Source: Juglans regia (lineage: Eukaryota; Streptophyta; Magnoliopsida; Fagales; Juglandaceae). From it: 64,000 nt of DNA. The stretch is from NCBI RefSeq assembly GCF_001411555.2, contig NC_049914.1:15330798-15394797 (forward strand). Direction: 5' to 3'. The position numbers and the translations under genes were made by a program. Below, one piece after another: positions 12,162 through 25,135 of the stretch (position 1 is its first letter; the number at the start of each line of letters is the position of its first letter). Under the pieces are notes generated by a model. The model saw only the letters and a program-made list of their open reading frames with translations, was not told the origin of the DNA and searched no databases.

Positions 12162-12599
12162 AAAAAAATTAAACGACACCGTTCCACTTAATATGGAACG
12201 GCATCATTTTGATCACACTAGGGGGTCCAAAACGTAGGACGCCCCTTCTTCCTTCTTCGGTCTTCCTTCTCCCTTCTCTCTCGCATCCCTTCTCTCTCGT
12301 GTCTCAGTGCCGTTCGTCATTGCTCCTTCGTGCCGCCATTCTTGCTCCTCTATTCAGCTTCTACCTACGGTGAGAGTAAGGGGTTCCGAGCCCTAAATTT
12401 AATTCAATCAATTTAATTTTCTACAGCACGTCTCTTATAAATTGGTATTTTGTTGTGATTCTTGTGAATTGGTTTTGTGAATTTGTAGTAAGGAAATGTA
12501 TTTGATGAATTATATGTTGTGTTTGTAAGTTGTGTTGTATGCATGCAACGTGTTTGATAAAATGTGCAAGAGAATCAAGAACAGAACACCTACGATTTT

Positions 12600-12850
12600 T
12601 GCTCTGTTGGCTCGAGCAAGGTGTCGAGCGCAAGTCGAGCGCACGTTGTTTTGAATATTGGCTCAAGCGAGATGTCGAGCGGACATCGAGCGAACCTCTC
12701 TGGAAGAGTTCTGCTCGAGCGCCACGTCGAGCGCACTTCGAGCAAACCTCTCTGTATGGGTTCCGCTTGAGCGCTGAGTCAAGTGCAATACGAGCGAACC
12801 TCTCTGTATGGATTCCGCTCGAGCGCTAAGTCGAGCGCACATCAGCGAAT
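12600..12850. repeat. CTCGAGCG minisatellite inside the hAT element
   Basis: There are about five imperfect units of roughly 52 bp built on 'cgagcgaacctctctg' and 'ctcgagcgc..gtcgagcgca'. It lies upstream of the transposase ORF, probably in its 5' UTR or first intron. Confidence 0.8.
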
Positions 12851-13188
12851 CTCGATGTAATAATACATCGATACAATAATACATTATAATACAATAATAC
12901 ATGTCCTATATCTTTGCGTTGATTTAAATTTATAATATAGCCTAGTTTATTTTTAAACTAATTTTTTGCTTCTAATTTATTTTTTTCAACTTCATTGATT
13001 GTGATATAGATCCTAAACGTAGTGGAGATGACCGTCCACAAGGGGATGTGGCGGATACCAATGCTACAACTCCTACACCGGTGGATACTTCCACCCCTTG
13101 AGCCACATCTAGGGCAGCTACATTTAGAGCATCTACATCTTGTGCGAGTAGTTGATTCTCACTCCCAGTTGATATAGAGGATGATGAT

Positions 13189-15242
13189 ATGTTCAACGAA
13201 GAGGAGGAGGAGATGCCCATTGAGCAAGATCAACCACCACGACCTTCTAAAAAGAGATCATGGACATGGGAGTATTTCACCAAAATTCCTGGTGATATTG
13301 CGAACCCGATAGCAAGATGTCATTACTGTGGATCACTTTGTGGATGTCAATCGAAGAATCAAGGTACTAGTGTGTTAATAGCACATCTAAATGGTTGCCA
13401 ACGATATAAGATAGTGAAGGGATTGCAAGCCACTGATCAGACCAACCTTAGTTACCAAACTTCTACAGCCACTGATGGTACACAGACTAAGAAATTGGTC
13501 ATCCCTCAATACAATGAGAAGATGTTGAGGGACATGCTTGCAGAGATGATAATTACTGATGAGATGCCCTTTACCACAGTCAAGAAAAGAGGCTTTCGAA
13601 AGTTTCTAAATTTTGTTGAGCCACGATTTCTTATTCCATCACGGTATACGGTAATGCGAGATTGTATGAAGAGGCATGCGAAAGACAAGGCGGAGATGAG
13701 GAAGATGTTTATTACCACTGGCCAGAGAGTGTCGTTTACGACTGACACATGGACTTCCATACAGAACGTCTGTTACATGTGTATCACAACACACTACATT
13801 GACAGTGAGTGGATTTTGCATAAAAAAATTATTGGTTTTAAAAATATTGTGGATCATAAAGGTGCATCCATTGAGGCGAAGATGGATGATTGTTTAAATG
13901 ACTGGGGAATTCGAAAAGTGATGTGTATTACAATTGACAATGCCAGTGCCAATGAAACAGCAATTGATTGGTTTAAGCGGAACACGACGGTGAGAGATTA
14001 TGTCATTCCGGCCCACGAGTTTATTCACGTTCGATATTGTGCTCATATCATCAACCTCATAGTTGTTGAGGGGTTAAAAGAGGTTGATGATTCCATAACC
14101 CGAGTCTGCAACATTATACGATATGTGAGGGGTTCTCCTCAAAGGCTTGCCAAGTTTAAGGCAATAGTAGAAGATCTTAAGATTAAATATTCTAGTATGT
14201 TGTGCTTGGACATTCCGACTCGATGGAACTCTACATACATGATGTTGGATGTGGCACAAAAGCACCAAAAAGCATTCGAGCGGATGGAGTCAAGGATGGG
14301 GGCCTGAGGTATGCTTTGTTGGAGCCAGCAGAACAGGGACTCAGTGCGCCGGACGCACATGATTGGACCAGTGTGAGCTACTTTGTTGAATTTTTAAGAA
14401 TTTTTTATGATATAACCATGCGGCTATCTGGATCCAAATATACAACTACGAACTCATTATTCAGCGAGCTCTCAGAGCTTCACTTTCAGTTGGAAAATAG
14501 TTGTACTGACTCTAGTGGACTGTTATCTGCTATGGCTACGAGGATGAAGATCAAATATGATAAATATTGCGGGAATATTGAGAAGATAAATAGATTACTA
14601 TTTGTGGTTGTGATCCTTGACCCTCGAGTTAAGTTGGTCATTCTAGAATTTTGGGTAAATTCCGTCCTCGGGGCAGTGAAGGCTGCAGAGTTTATTAGAT
14701 TGCTAAAAAGTGATATTGATGACTTATATAATCACTACAGTAATAGTTGTCAGCCTTCATCTGCAGCTGGTAGCTCCTCACATTCGAGGTCGACGGGATC
14801 GACAGTTTCCTCAGGTGATACTGACCCATCTGTAGGGGTTAGAGGCAATCGTATTATACAGCAGTATCATCAACTCATGTCAACAAGGAATATTATGCAT
14901 TGTACATCTGAGGTTGAACGATATTTTATGGAAGCTGTCGAGGCACCTAGTGATGTATTTCAGTTATTAACTTGGTGGAAAGTTAATTCCACCAAGTATC
15001 CAGTCATTTCTCTTGTAGCCCGAGATGTGCTAACCATTCTTGTCACTACAGTTGTGTCAGAGTCGGCATTTAGCACTGGAGGTCGCGTATTGGATGCTTA
15101 TCGGAGTTCATTGTCACCGTCAACCGTGGAGACCCTCGTTTGCACACAGAATTGGATAAGTGAAATGCCCATTAGACTAGATACCGTTGGCGTTGATGCC
15201 GAGAGCTATATGCTTGAATCAGGTAAGTTTATATGCTTTTAA
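13189..15242 (+). pseudogene. hAT transposase (BED finger, RICESLEEPER-like), one frameshift
   Basis: The first frame (13,189-14,307) gives a BED zinc finger near residues 25-75 (CHYCG, then a downstream His and Cys) and the RNase-H-like core with FTTDTWTS and VMCITIDNASANE. The second frame (used from about 14,296 to 15,242) continues with GLRYALLE, a DUF4413-like middle, and the C-terminal hAT dimerisation domain (WWKVNSTKYPVIS, then SESAFSTGGRVLD). The switch falls at 14,290-14,300, where adding one A after 'gtca' would join the frames, so this looks like a single-base deletion. No other stop interrupts the two parts. A 5' exon upstream of 13,000 is possible. From family knowledge this is the cut-and-paste transposase of the element. 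Here it is probably inactive unless the break is a sequence error. Confidence 0.9.
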
Positions 15243-16015
15243 ATGATGATTTAATTATTTTTAATGTTTCTAACTTCTACTTTTTATGATTTTATAGATC
15301 TAATTGTGAACCCTAACATAATTGCCGATGATTGAGAGTCTGGAACGGACGGCCCTTGAGAGTCTTGGTAAGAATCAAATTATACTTTTACCGTTTTCAA
15401 TTTCTTATTATCAATTTTTTTTCATTTATTGATTGCAACTTTTTAACTTCATTTCAAGCATGACCAACGGAACAAAAAGCATTTGAATGAAATCCATGGT
15501 TAATTTTTAGGTAGTTATATTTCAAGGCTAAGTCAATGTTGTTATTACGTTATAAATGAGACTGTTATAACTTATGGCTACATCATACATGTTATTTACT
15601 TTTTAAACTATTGTATTTAAGGTTTTTTTTTATCTTTTCAGTAATTTTTTTTTACAGATTTGGACTTGGGCTTTGGTGATCATATTTATGTAGTTATATC
15701 CCGATCAAAGACGTGGGATAAGTACTCTTTAATTAGCTCGAAGTACTACCTTTGACATTAACAAGTAATATATTATATATTCCCCACCATATAATTTTGC
15801 CATCCAAATACATTTCGATTTGTTAGAAATTTAGAGAAATAAACAGTCCGACTCTGAACGGAGATTGGAGCTTCCATTTGGAGGTCGGAGTTCCGACTTC
15901 CGTTCGGAGTTCCGCTCGGAAGTCGAAGTTCCGATTGGAGTCGGAGTTTGTGGGACAATTTGGCTCCGACTCTAGTCGGAAACGACAACTCCGTCGGAGT
16001 CGGAGCTCAGCCCTA

Positions 16016-16840
16016 GCCAGAACCTCTGACGATCTTCAAACATTGGCTTTTCTCCTGGAACTCCAGTGGCTGAAACTCGACCAATCAATTCTCCAATATG
16101 GAGCACAATCACACTCTTTGAGAAAAACAATATGAAAATTCTCTAAGAAATTTTCTCACTAAAATATGCACTGAAAATTGTTCTAGAAAATATGTATATA
16201 TGAATCTCTACAGATGCTAACCAATAGGATCCCTTAAATAAACTATCTAAAAATCAATTTCAATTGCAGTATGATTCTGCTAACGAAACAAATCTAATAG
16301 AAGTTTGATCTATTGAAGGATTCTATTAACGGACTCAGTCTGTTAGGACTTTCAGGTGTAGTAGGAATCTGCTAAAATGAGAACTCCGCTGGAAAACGAT
16401 TCTGCTGACACTTGGCGTTGAGTCTTCTTATCAAATATATATTTTATTCAACTAAATAATTTTAGACTCATTGAAATTCGATTTTCCTACTTATAATTTG
16501 GTATGTAATTCTTAAAATTAATCTATCGCGAAGACGTCTCTTGACAGAATGCTGATACTCGTGATAACTCTTCACTGCAGTAACAGATTTCAAATCAGCC
16601 TCTTCTCTGGATAAGTGCAGATTCCTCAGGACTCGATTTTTCCACTTATGACTTATTTAAACAACCTCTAATACTTTTTAAATAAACTTAATATTGTTAT
16701 AGATAAAATCAATAAATAATTTACATTCATCCAAAATTACTAACTTAATCATAGGATAAACTTTATCATTTTAGTCACCTAATCCTATACAAACTTATCA
16801 ATTTAATCACATAGTTCTAGCCAAACTTTTACATCTACAC
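16016..16840 (-). repeat. Antisense copia-LTR-like segment, part 2
   Basis: It continues 11,641-11,955 after the hAT insertion, beginning with the second GCCAGAAC. Its reverse complement contains 'gtcagcagaatc' and a 'gaagag...' stretch, like the LTR around 58,980-59,150. After about 16,840 the host text 'ttttatttgattactatgcatctcacc' resumes; it matches 56,680-56,710. Confidence 0.45.
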
Positions 16841-16906
16841 ATTTAAATTTTAATTTCATTGTAAATTTTATTTGATTACTATGCATCTCACCAACAATTT
16901 TAAGCA

Positions 16907-17600
16907 AATTCATATGGAGTCTACAACCAAAAAATCCAAGAGATGGGCATGCAAAGATGATGCTCTTCTATCTAAGTCTTGTCAATGTGATGTCTCCTAT
17001 GTTCTCACTGCAAAGATTCCTAGCAAGATCACTGTCGAGAACATGATTAAAGCACAAGTGAAAGCTCATGAGAAAAGGTTTAAAATACATACAAGATAAG
17101 TATAATTGTCGATGTTATCTTTTGAGTTGTCTTGCATATTACTTTTATGATTACTACATTATTACTTACACATCTTGAAAGAAAATTTAGAAAGTTTTAC
17201 AGAGTAAATATGATATAGAAGAGGTCGGAGCAAAGAAATATACGGCAAGTCGTTTCTTTCAATATCAAATGGCAGATGGAAAGTTTGTTGCGAATCTTGC
17301 GCAAGATTGTCAAATGATTGTAATAGAAGTTAGATCTAAAGACATCAATACTAGAGAAAATCTAATTGTTTGTGGTATCATTGAAAAGCTACCAACTTCA
17401 TGGAGGGAGTTTCAAAAGTTGATGCGCCACAAATAAAAGGAGATATCCTTAGAGACCTTAATCACACATGTATTCCCTTAATAGATGAAGTTAAAGGGCA
17501 AGATGCTTTGATGATTCAAAATGGGAATGAGAATTTGACAATAAATTTAATTTTTGAAAATCATGGTTTGTTCAAAGATTAGAATACAAGAAATAGCCAA
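16907..17600 (+). pseudogene. Outer Ty1-copia gag remnant
   Basis: Fragments in several frames fit a UBN2-type copia gag: a start-like MESTTKKSKRW, then [20 protein letters not shown] and [19 protein letters not shown] at about 17,200-17,430, with stops between them. It lies just downstream of the left LTR-like copy. The zinc knuckle, protease and integrase expected next are missing; a MITE and a short pol piece follow. Confidence 0.7.
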
Positions 17601-17633
17601 TTGAAGTCGTAAAGAAAAAATTTCAAAACATAA

Positions 17634-17994
17634 GGCCTCGTTTGGATACTTATCTCAACTCATCTCATCTAATCTCATTCTCAAACATCACTCAAGCATA
17701 AATACTCTTTAATTTGAAATCTCTAACATTTTCCTCTAATCATTACCCAATCTTTAGAACTTTTCCAAACTTCCAAACAAAACACAAAAATATATTAAAA
17801 AAATTATATTCTAGCAATATTTTAACTTTATAATATTTTTATTCTACTTTTTCTCTCTCATTTTTCAAAACCCAATAAAATAATTAACTCAAATCATTTC
17901 ATTATTATTCACAAACTATTTCACTATTATTTATAGGTTTCTTATCTTAACTCAAACCAAATTGAGAAACCATAGGGTATAAATGGGTCCTTAG
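17634..17994 (+). mobile_element. MITE related to 11,131-11,345
   Basis: It begins GGCCTCGTTTGGATA and carries CTCATCTCATCT blocks in an AT-rich body. The right end ('gggtccttag') is only a weak inverted match, so the end position is approximate. It sits between gag and RT remnants of the outer copia element. Confidence 0.6.
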
Positions 17995-18117
17995 ATAGAA
18001 ACTTAGATCGGATGAAATAGTTGAAAAATCCAAGGCTAGTCTTGTGAAAAACGTTTTTAAACAAAAATTTGGCCTAGATTTTTTGATATTTTTCTTCTGT
18101 TACAAGAATAACATCCA

Positions 18118-18253
18118 TTAGATTATTAATCTATAATCTAAAGATTCATCAAATGAATGTGAAAACAACTTTTCTTAATGGAAAACAAGATGAAGAAATT
18201 TATATAGATCAATCTGAAGACTTTGTAGAGTCTGGCCAAGAAACCAAAGTGTG
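18118..18253 (+). pseudogene. Outer Ty1-copia reverse transcriptase, left fragment
   Basis: Encodes IHQMNVKTTFLNGKQDEEI and then DFVESGQETKVC, the start of the copia RT (compare YQMDVKTAFLNGELEEEI in the intact element at 44.6 kb). It stops dead at the TGTAACACCC boundary and resumes 29.5 kb later at 47,757. About 15-18 codons of the RT are absent at the junction, so the insertion was accompanied or followed by a small loss. Confidence 0.85.
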
Positions 18254-19999
18254 TGTAACACCCCCTTCCCTAAGGGTAGGAGTGTCACGTACATAAAATA
18301 TAACCCAGTAAGAGATCTTATATTAAATTAAATCAGATTAAAAGGTTTTCATAAAAATTTTCGTGCTGAGAGTTTAAAATCATACTTGATCATACTGATT
18401 CTTATGCTATGCATGATTGATTTATCTTAATTAACTGACTGATTTGACATACCAACACACTTAACCTTGTGTGCGAGATTGTGCACTGGCCGCAAGGGGA
18501 GTCGTTGATAGTATTATGGCATACTATGGTGGACCACACTTGAGTCTGTGACTTGCACATCCACCCTGAAACTATATTGGTACCATATATCTGGATGACC
18601 ATATAATTAAACTAATATAATCTTATATTGTACTTGAACTTAAGATAGCTTACGTGTCTTGTGCATATGAGATGCATGACATAATACGTACATGATAATA
18701 ATTTCTGAATCTAATTATGTATAGAATGACATTGTCGTGTATGATGTTGGATGACATGTTTGCATAATCATGACATGCAAGATACATAAACATTGGCTTT
18801 CAAGAATTTGCTTTACTAATAATTTATCTAAGCTGGCAAGTGATGATTATAATTCATGATCAAATTACTTATCTCACTGTGCTGCTTCCTGAATCTCACT
18901 TCGTAGCTCATCACCTATACGAAGTATTAAATTTCACTAAATTTTTAGAAAGGCGTGTCGTAATATTCCCCTTAGTTAAATGCATACTAGAGAATAATTT
19001 AATAAATATTATGGTTCATACAAAATCATTGAATACTAAATATCATATAATTAATTAAATATTAATAACATATTTTCACTTTAAATTTATAACTTAGTAG
19101 AATATTTGAGCTATATTCAATTCTATTAAAATAAATCTCAAAAACCTCAATTCTAAAAATAGGTTTAATTTCATATAATTTACATAATTATAAGAAATTA
19201 CAAGAACTCTAATAAATATAATTTAAACATTTTTAACATATTTCTTTATTTCCAATTCACAATTTAGTAACATAATCATAACAAAATCTATCGAAGTAAA
19301 TAGCATAGTTTCGTTGAATAAAATAGACTTATTCAGATTAAAGCATTGAAAATAAAATTAAACATTTACTACTAACTGCTGAAATTTAAATACTAATATA
19401 ATATCTAATCTTTCAAATATCATTAAATATATATTTTTATCTAAGTTTATGAAAATAATTGGTGTAAACATTTAGTTCGTATTACTATAGTTTAATCATA
19501 ATTTAATGCTTAATAATTTAATTTAAAACCTTTAAATATTTTCAGTAAAATCACGTTTCTAGATTAACATATTTAATCATATAAAACTAAGCACAACTTA
19601 ACATATTATAGTAATTTTCTGAAATATATAAAACCCAGCCTAACATGAAATTTAAGATAAATATAAGATACAAGTCTAAATTAATATCCATTAACATATA
19701 CTTAACTCAAACACACGTCCAATAAAATCAAGCCCAGCCCAACGACAAAGACCCATGTAAAACACAAGCTGAGCTTAGAATTAAGCCCAACCTAAAAACA
19801 AGGCCCAACTTAAAAATAAAAACCCTACATAAAATATAAGTTTAAAACGTATTCTGTTTAGGAATTTTCTTGAGGGAAACACAAGTCGTGAGACCGGAGG
19901 CAAAACAGAGAGCTTACCGTGAGAGAAGAAACGTGCGAGAGAAGGGATGCGGCGGTGTTGGTGGCTGGGCTAGGTCGATGGTGGCAGGGCGGCTGAAGA

Positions 20000-20024
20000 T
20001 CACTGAGAGAGAGAGAGAGAGAGA
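20000..20024. repeat. (GA)n microsatellite
   Basis: About eleven GA units in element A. A similar GA tract occurs at the equivalent place in element B (about 62,142-62,160). Confidence 0.85.
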
Positions 20025-20639
20025 ATAACGTGAGAGAGAGTTCGGTGCCGTTAGAGGGGGAGAGAGACAGAGAAAATGAGGTGGGCTCAACGCCCGTCGT
20101 GGAGGGCAGAGAGATTACTGTCGACATCTTCTGGGTATTTTGGAGGTTTCCGGAGTACGGTGGTGATCGAACAGGGTTTCGGCTTGTGCTCTGTTTTGAT
20201 GTTAGAAAACTGACCCTCGGGTGGTTTGCTCCGTGCGTTGGGTGGTGGCGAAATCTCTCGACAGTGAAGCTCGGTGCAGCGGCAGTTTCTGGGCTGTCCA
20301 TAGCTGCTTCGGCGTAGTGGAGACTCGTGGGTTTCTCTTGAACCCTGTGGTGCTCTGTTTTGACGATGAGAAAACGGGGGTGGCAACGGCGTCGGCTTCC
20401 TCTGTACTTTCCGTAGTGGAGGGTTGTTGCGGTTCCCTATGGTGGTGGCTTCCGAAGAGTGAGAGAAGGGTGCTCTGTTATGATGGGTGCAAAACAGGGG
20501 GTCTTGAGGCTACGACTTGCCATTTGTTGCTCGCCCGTGGAGGAGAAATGGTGTATAGCCGGCGTGAGGGAGGGAATTGGAGATTATAAATACAGTGTGT
20601 ACCTTCAGTTCTCTGTTTTTGTGTTTATTGGGTTACGAA

Positions 20640-21878
20640 ATGGCGGATGAAATCACCAGGATGTGGAAGGAACTCTGTCTTACTGATGTGGAGAAGGGTG
20701 GTGTAATGGTGGCTGTAGATGATGTCGAACCTACACTTTCTAAAGGAAAATTCTGCCTCGTGGGGAAGATTATGGTGGATAAAAGGATTAATAAAGAGGC
20801 GTTCAAAGTTACTATGCTCAAAGTTTGGAAATTTGGCCATGAGAATAAGATCTTTGAAGTGGGGGCAAATTTATTCCTCTTTGAATTTAATTCTGAACAT
20901 GATTTGCAATCGTGTAGGGAGGGCCAACCTTATTTGATCAACAATTAATCTGCCTGAAATACTTTAATGGTTTTACTGCTCCAATTGATCTGGTGTTCAG
21001 CCATGCATTCTTATGGGTGCAATTACATAATATGCCTCTTGGCTGTATGAATTATGCTGTTGGTGCTCAGGTTGGCAAGATAATAGGCAATGTTATTCAT
21101 GTGGATGTGGATGAGAGTGGACATGGCTAGGGGAAGTATTTACGGATTCTTGTGGAGATTGACTTATCCAAACCATCAGCATGTGGGACTATGGTGTTTT
21201 TGAAGGGGCATCAAGTTTTTGTGTCTTCCAATATGAAAGATTGCCACACTTCTATTTCACGTGGAATCATTATGTATGGGGCTTCTGGGTGTATGGTATC
21301 ACCTACTTCTTCCTCATCTTCTAACACCACTAATAAGCAATATGGATCATGGCTGAGGGCTACTAATTCTCGTGGTGGAGTGGGGAAATTCATTCATGGA
21401 AGGTCAGGACAGCGTCCTTGCATTCAACATGAACAACAGTTATCTTCTTCCAGTTTTTCAGGGGACTGTAATGACAGTTATGTGGCAGTTGATAAGGAAA
21501 AAGTTACGTGGCATCAGTTTTTTGATCAACCAGGGACTGGGATTGGATGTTTACCAGAAACCACAACTGCCTTAACTGCAAAAGAAGTAACTGCCATGCC
21601 TGAAATTGCAGAGGATTCCACACACTCATTTGTTCTAGCAGATAATCCTTCCATTGATTCTGATCCCATTATTGATGGTGGGATGGCTAATGACTTTCTG
21701 AAGACATCAGTGGCTAAGGATAAACATGCTGGATCTTCCCTAAAGAAATTGAAGAATAAGGTTAGACTGTCTGTTGACCATAATGATAAACATTCTGTTG
21801 ATTTTAATACTCTCTCACTCGAAAAAAGAAGGTTTTGCTTATGGGTAAACCAACCAGTAATCACAAGGCTAAATTGAC
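20640..21878 (+). pseudogene. LINE ORF1 (DUF4283-type Gag-like RNA-binding protein)
   Basis: The start MADEITRMWKELCLTDVEKG is typical of plant LINE ORF1, followed by GKFCLVGKIMVDKRINKEAF (DUF4283). A frame change near 20,940 and an in-frame TAG at about 21,127 (SGHG-stop-GKYLRI, where tryptophan is usual) break it. A decayed cysteine knuckle (C-H-C like, about 21,240-21,300) and a low-complexity tail follow to 21,878. From family knowledge it coats LINE RNA in the ribonucleoprotein. Confidence 0.85.
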
Positions 21879-21938
21879 TAGGCAGCAAAAATCTGTGTTT
21901 TTATTGGCGGAGGCTAGAAGTCAGCCCCGCCGGGATAC

Positions 21939-24900
21939 ATGAGGCTTTTATGTTGGAATTGTCGTGGGTTTATGGTTAAGGATAAAAAGTCTAGTATTTT
22001 ATTTCTTATGGAAACTAGAATACATAAAACAAAGCTGGGTAAGTTGAAGTATGGTTTGGATTTTCAAAACTTATTTACTGTGGATGGATTTGGCCGTGGG
22101 GGTGGTCTTGCTATTCTTTGGAAAGATGACATAGAGTTGGATATTCACAGCTTCTCACATAGACACATCAATTGCTGGACTGCCAATAAACCCAACCCTT
22201 CTTGGATGCTCACTTGTTTTTATGGACATCTTGTTACTAAAAAAGAATGGAAGGGTATAGTATTCTAAGACATATTCATTCATTAAATCCTGGCAAGTGG
22301 CTTTGCATTGGTGATTTTAATGAAATATTATTCCATAGTGAGAAGGAAGGTGGTGCTCGAAGGAGTGATGGTAGATTAACTTGTTCAGTGATGTTTTAAA
22401 TGATTGTGGACTTCATGATTTGGGTTTTTCTTATTGAAATTTCACTTGGTCTAACAATAGGACATATGACTATTTTACTAGAGAAAGGCTTGACAAAGCA
22501 GTAGCCTTTACCAATTGGTGTGATGAGTTTGGAGAAGGGGAAATAAGGGTAATGCCTTACATTACTTCTGATCATTGTCCTATTCTAATATATGTGGTAC
22601 AGCAACAGAGTCACTCAGCCCCTACCAAGAAATTATGCAGATTTGAAGCTGGTTAGTCTTGTTATGAAGATTGTGGTGAGGTTATCAAAAATTCTTAGAG
22701 GCAATCAGGAGGCTCTCATTGTTGTTTTAAATCCCTTTCACAGAAGCTTGGCTCTTTCACAGAAGCTTGGCTCCTGCATGAGAATCTTAAAAAGATGGGC
22801 ACGAGGTAAGGTTCAGTTTCTAATAAAGCACTGCAAGAGAAGATTGAAAGATTACAGGTTCTACATAATACTTTAGCATCATCATCTATTGAGGAAGTAA
22901 AACAACTACAAAGGGACATAAGCAGGAAAGCCTACATCAGAAGTGGAAACAGAGGGCTAAAGTCCATTGGTTACAACATGGTGACAGAAACATAAAGTTT
23001 TTCCATCTATGTGCAAGTCAAAGAAAAAGGAGAAATAAGATTTTACAGGTGGAAGATGAACATGGACTAGTGTATACTACTTCAACTGAGATAGGCAGTG
23101 TTTTTACACAATTTTATCAATCCCTTTTTCACTGAATACAACCTATTCAGATTGGTGATTGTTTACAAGACCTGAACCAAGAGTGAATCCAGAAATGAAT
23201 GCAACCTTGCTACAACAATTTACTGAGGAGGAGGTTATAGTTGTTGTTTTCCAAATGAGACCTTACAAAGCTCCTGGTCCAGATGGATATAGAGCATGTT
23301 TCTATCAAAATCACTGGTCAGTAGTTGGTAAAGAGGTTTGTCATGATGTTCTATCCTTCTTAAATTCCAATGCTAATGTTGAATCTATCAATTTCACTTA
23401 TCTGGTTCTAATTCCTACATCCAATAACCCAAAGCATGTTTATGAATATAGACCAATTAGTGTTTGTATTGTGTTATACAAAATTGTTACAAAGATGATT
23501 ACAAACAGATTGAAACCCATCTTGCCTACAATTATTTCACAAAATCAGTGAGCATTTGTCCCTGGTAGACTCATTACCGATAATATCTTGGCTGCTTATG
23601 AGACTCTCCACACCATGCAAACTCAATTCCATGGTAGTCAAGGATATATGGCTCAAAAGTTGGATATGAGTAAAGCCTATGATAGGCTGGAATGGGCATT
23701 TGTAAGGGCTGTGATGTTTAAGATGGAGTTTGCACCACAATGGGTTGAACTGATTATGAATTGTATCACAACTAGTTCCTTTTCTGCTTTGGTTAATGGA
23801 TCTCCTCAACAAGAGTTTTAACTATAGAGGGGTTTGAGACAAGGCTGCCCTTTATCACCATATATTTTTATTATATGTGCTGAAGCTTTAAACTCACAAT
23901 TATTTGCTGTAGAACAAAGACAGTACCTAATTGGGGTAACAATTGCAAGAGGAAGAATCACAATGAACCACCTTTTCTTTGTTGATGATAGCCTCCTTTT
24001 TTGTAAAGCAAACATGCAGGAATGGGCCTTTTTGAATCAGATCCTTGGTATTTATGAGTATGCTTCTAGATAGCAACTCAACACCGACCAAACCTCTTTG
24101 TTTTTCAGTAGAAATATAAGGGCAACAACTGAGTAGTATCTTATGGAGGTGGCAGGCTTACAAGCATCATCTAACCTGGATAAATATCTAGGTCTTCCAT
24201 CACTTATTGGCAAATCTCGAACAAATGCCATCAGAGGGATCAAGGAAAGGGTGGGTAAGAGAATTGGCAACTGGAGAAATAAGTTCCTCTCTCAAGTTGG
24301 AAAAGAGATTCTCGATTCTCATTAAGGCTATTTTGCAAGCAATGCCAATATAAAATATGAGTGTTTTTATGCTGCCTAAGTCCCTTTGTAAGCAACTCCA
24401 ATCCTTTTTTGCAAAACTATAGTGGGGGCATCAAGACAATCAATCCAGAATTCATTGGCGGAATTGGAAGTCAATGAGTGTTAGTAAAAGGAATGGTGGA
24501 TTAGGCTTTCGTGAACTACATAGTTTTAATCTTGCTCTTCTGGCCAAGCAAGCATGGAGACTCATTACATGTCCTGATTCCTTACCTAATAGGATTTTTA
24601 AAGCAAAGTATTTCCCACATCAAAATTTATGCCAAGCTGAATTAGGCCTAAGACCCTCATACATATGAAGGAGTATCTTCTAGTCCATTCTTTTGTTGAG
24701 TGAAAGCATAATGTGGAAAGTTGGGGATGGTTCACAGATTCGTATTTGGAAGGATAGATGGATTAATAGGGAATACTCTTGCAAAATTTAGTCCCATAAT
24801 TTAGTCTCATGTGTCTATTCTTAATGATGATGCCATGGTTGCTAACATAGTTGACTCTAATATAGGGTGGTGGAAATTGGAATTTGTCCATCATATTTTT

Positions 24901-25035
24901 AATGAGAGTGATATTTAGGAAATATTGAAGACACCTATTGGCATGATGCCTATTACAGACAAATTGATATGGAGGGGAACTACAACTGGGCTTTTTTCTA
25001 TTAAAAGTGCTTACCATCTGCATAGGCAACTCTTA
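21939..25035 (+). pseudogene. LINE ORF2, endonuclease and reverse transcriptase part
   Basis: The ORF opens with MRLLCWNCRGF (AP-endonuclease motif) but loses about a dozen residues before VKDKKSSILFLMETRI. Then come GRGGGLAILWKDD and remnants of the EEP domain to about 22,600. RT motifs follow from 23,240: KAPGPDGYRACFYQ, EYRPISVC, AFVPGRLITDNIL, LDMSKAYDRLEW, GLRQGCPLSPYIF and the catalytic FVDDSLLF at about 23,978. Several stops (for example 23,549, 23,819 and 24,071) and frameshifts make it non-functional. A 19-bp local duplication ('cacagaagcttggctc') lies near 22,740. Reading stops at 25,035, where the MITE enters. Confidence 0.9.
25033..25035. repeat. TTA target duplication of the PIF/Harbinger MITE, left
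   Basis: TTA is repeated at 38,692-38,694, immediately outside inverted ends. Three-base TTA/TAA duplications are characteristic of PIF/Harbinger. Confidence 0.75.
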
Positions 25036-25135
25036 GAGCCTGTTTGAGATTGAGTTTGCAAGCTTAAAAAGTGCTTTTAACTGCTTCAAAGCTCTTTTAA
25101 AGAAAAATGATATGTTTGGTAAATTTACAAAAAGT

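Larger units (their letters stand above)
11956..16015 (+). mobile_element. hAT DNA transposon, nearly complete (4,060 bp)
   Basis: The element starts TAGGGTTGTGCA and ends with the reverse complement TAGGGCTGAGCT, flanked by a perfect 8-bp duplication GCCAGAAC. That length is diagnostic for hAT. Both subterminal regions are packed with copies of TCCGAC/GTCGGAG, typical of transposase binding arrays. It carries a BED-finger transposase at about 12,990-15,242 and has inserted into an antisense copia-LTR-like sequence. A second, non-autonomous element with similar ends lies at 57,685-58,720. Confidence 0.92.

Noticed and set aside
14202..15242. Second transposase frame taken as a separate gene
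   Set aside because: Its first 30 or so codons are out of frame with the hAT core. It is the continuation of the same transposase after a one-base loss.
19858..20590. Overlapping frames of 95-147 codons on both strands
   Set aside because: GC-rich start of the LINE and end of element A; frames on both strands are equally long and low-complexity, and there is no recognisable domain.
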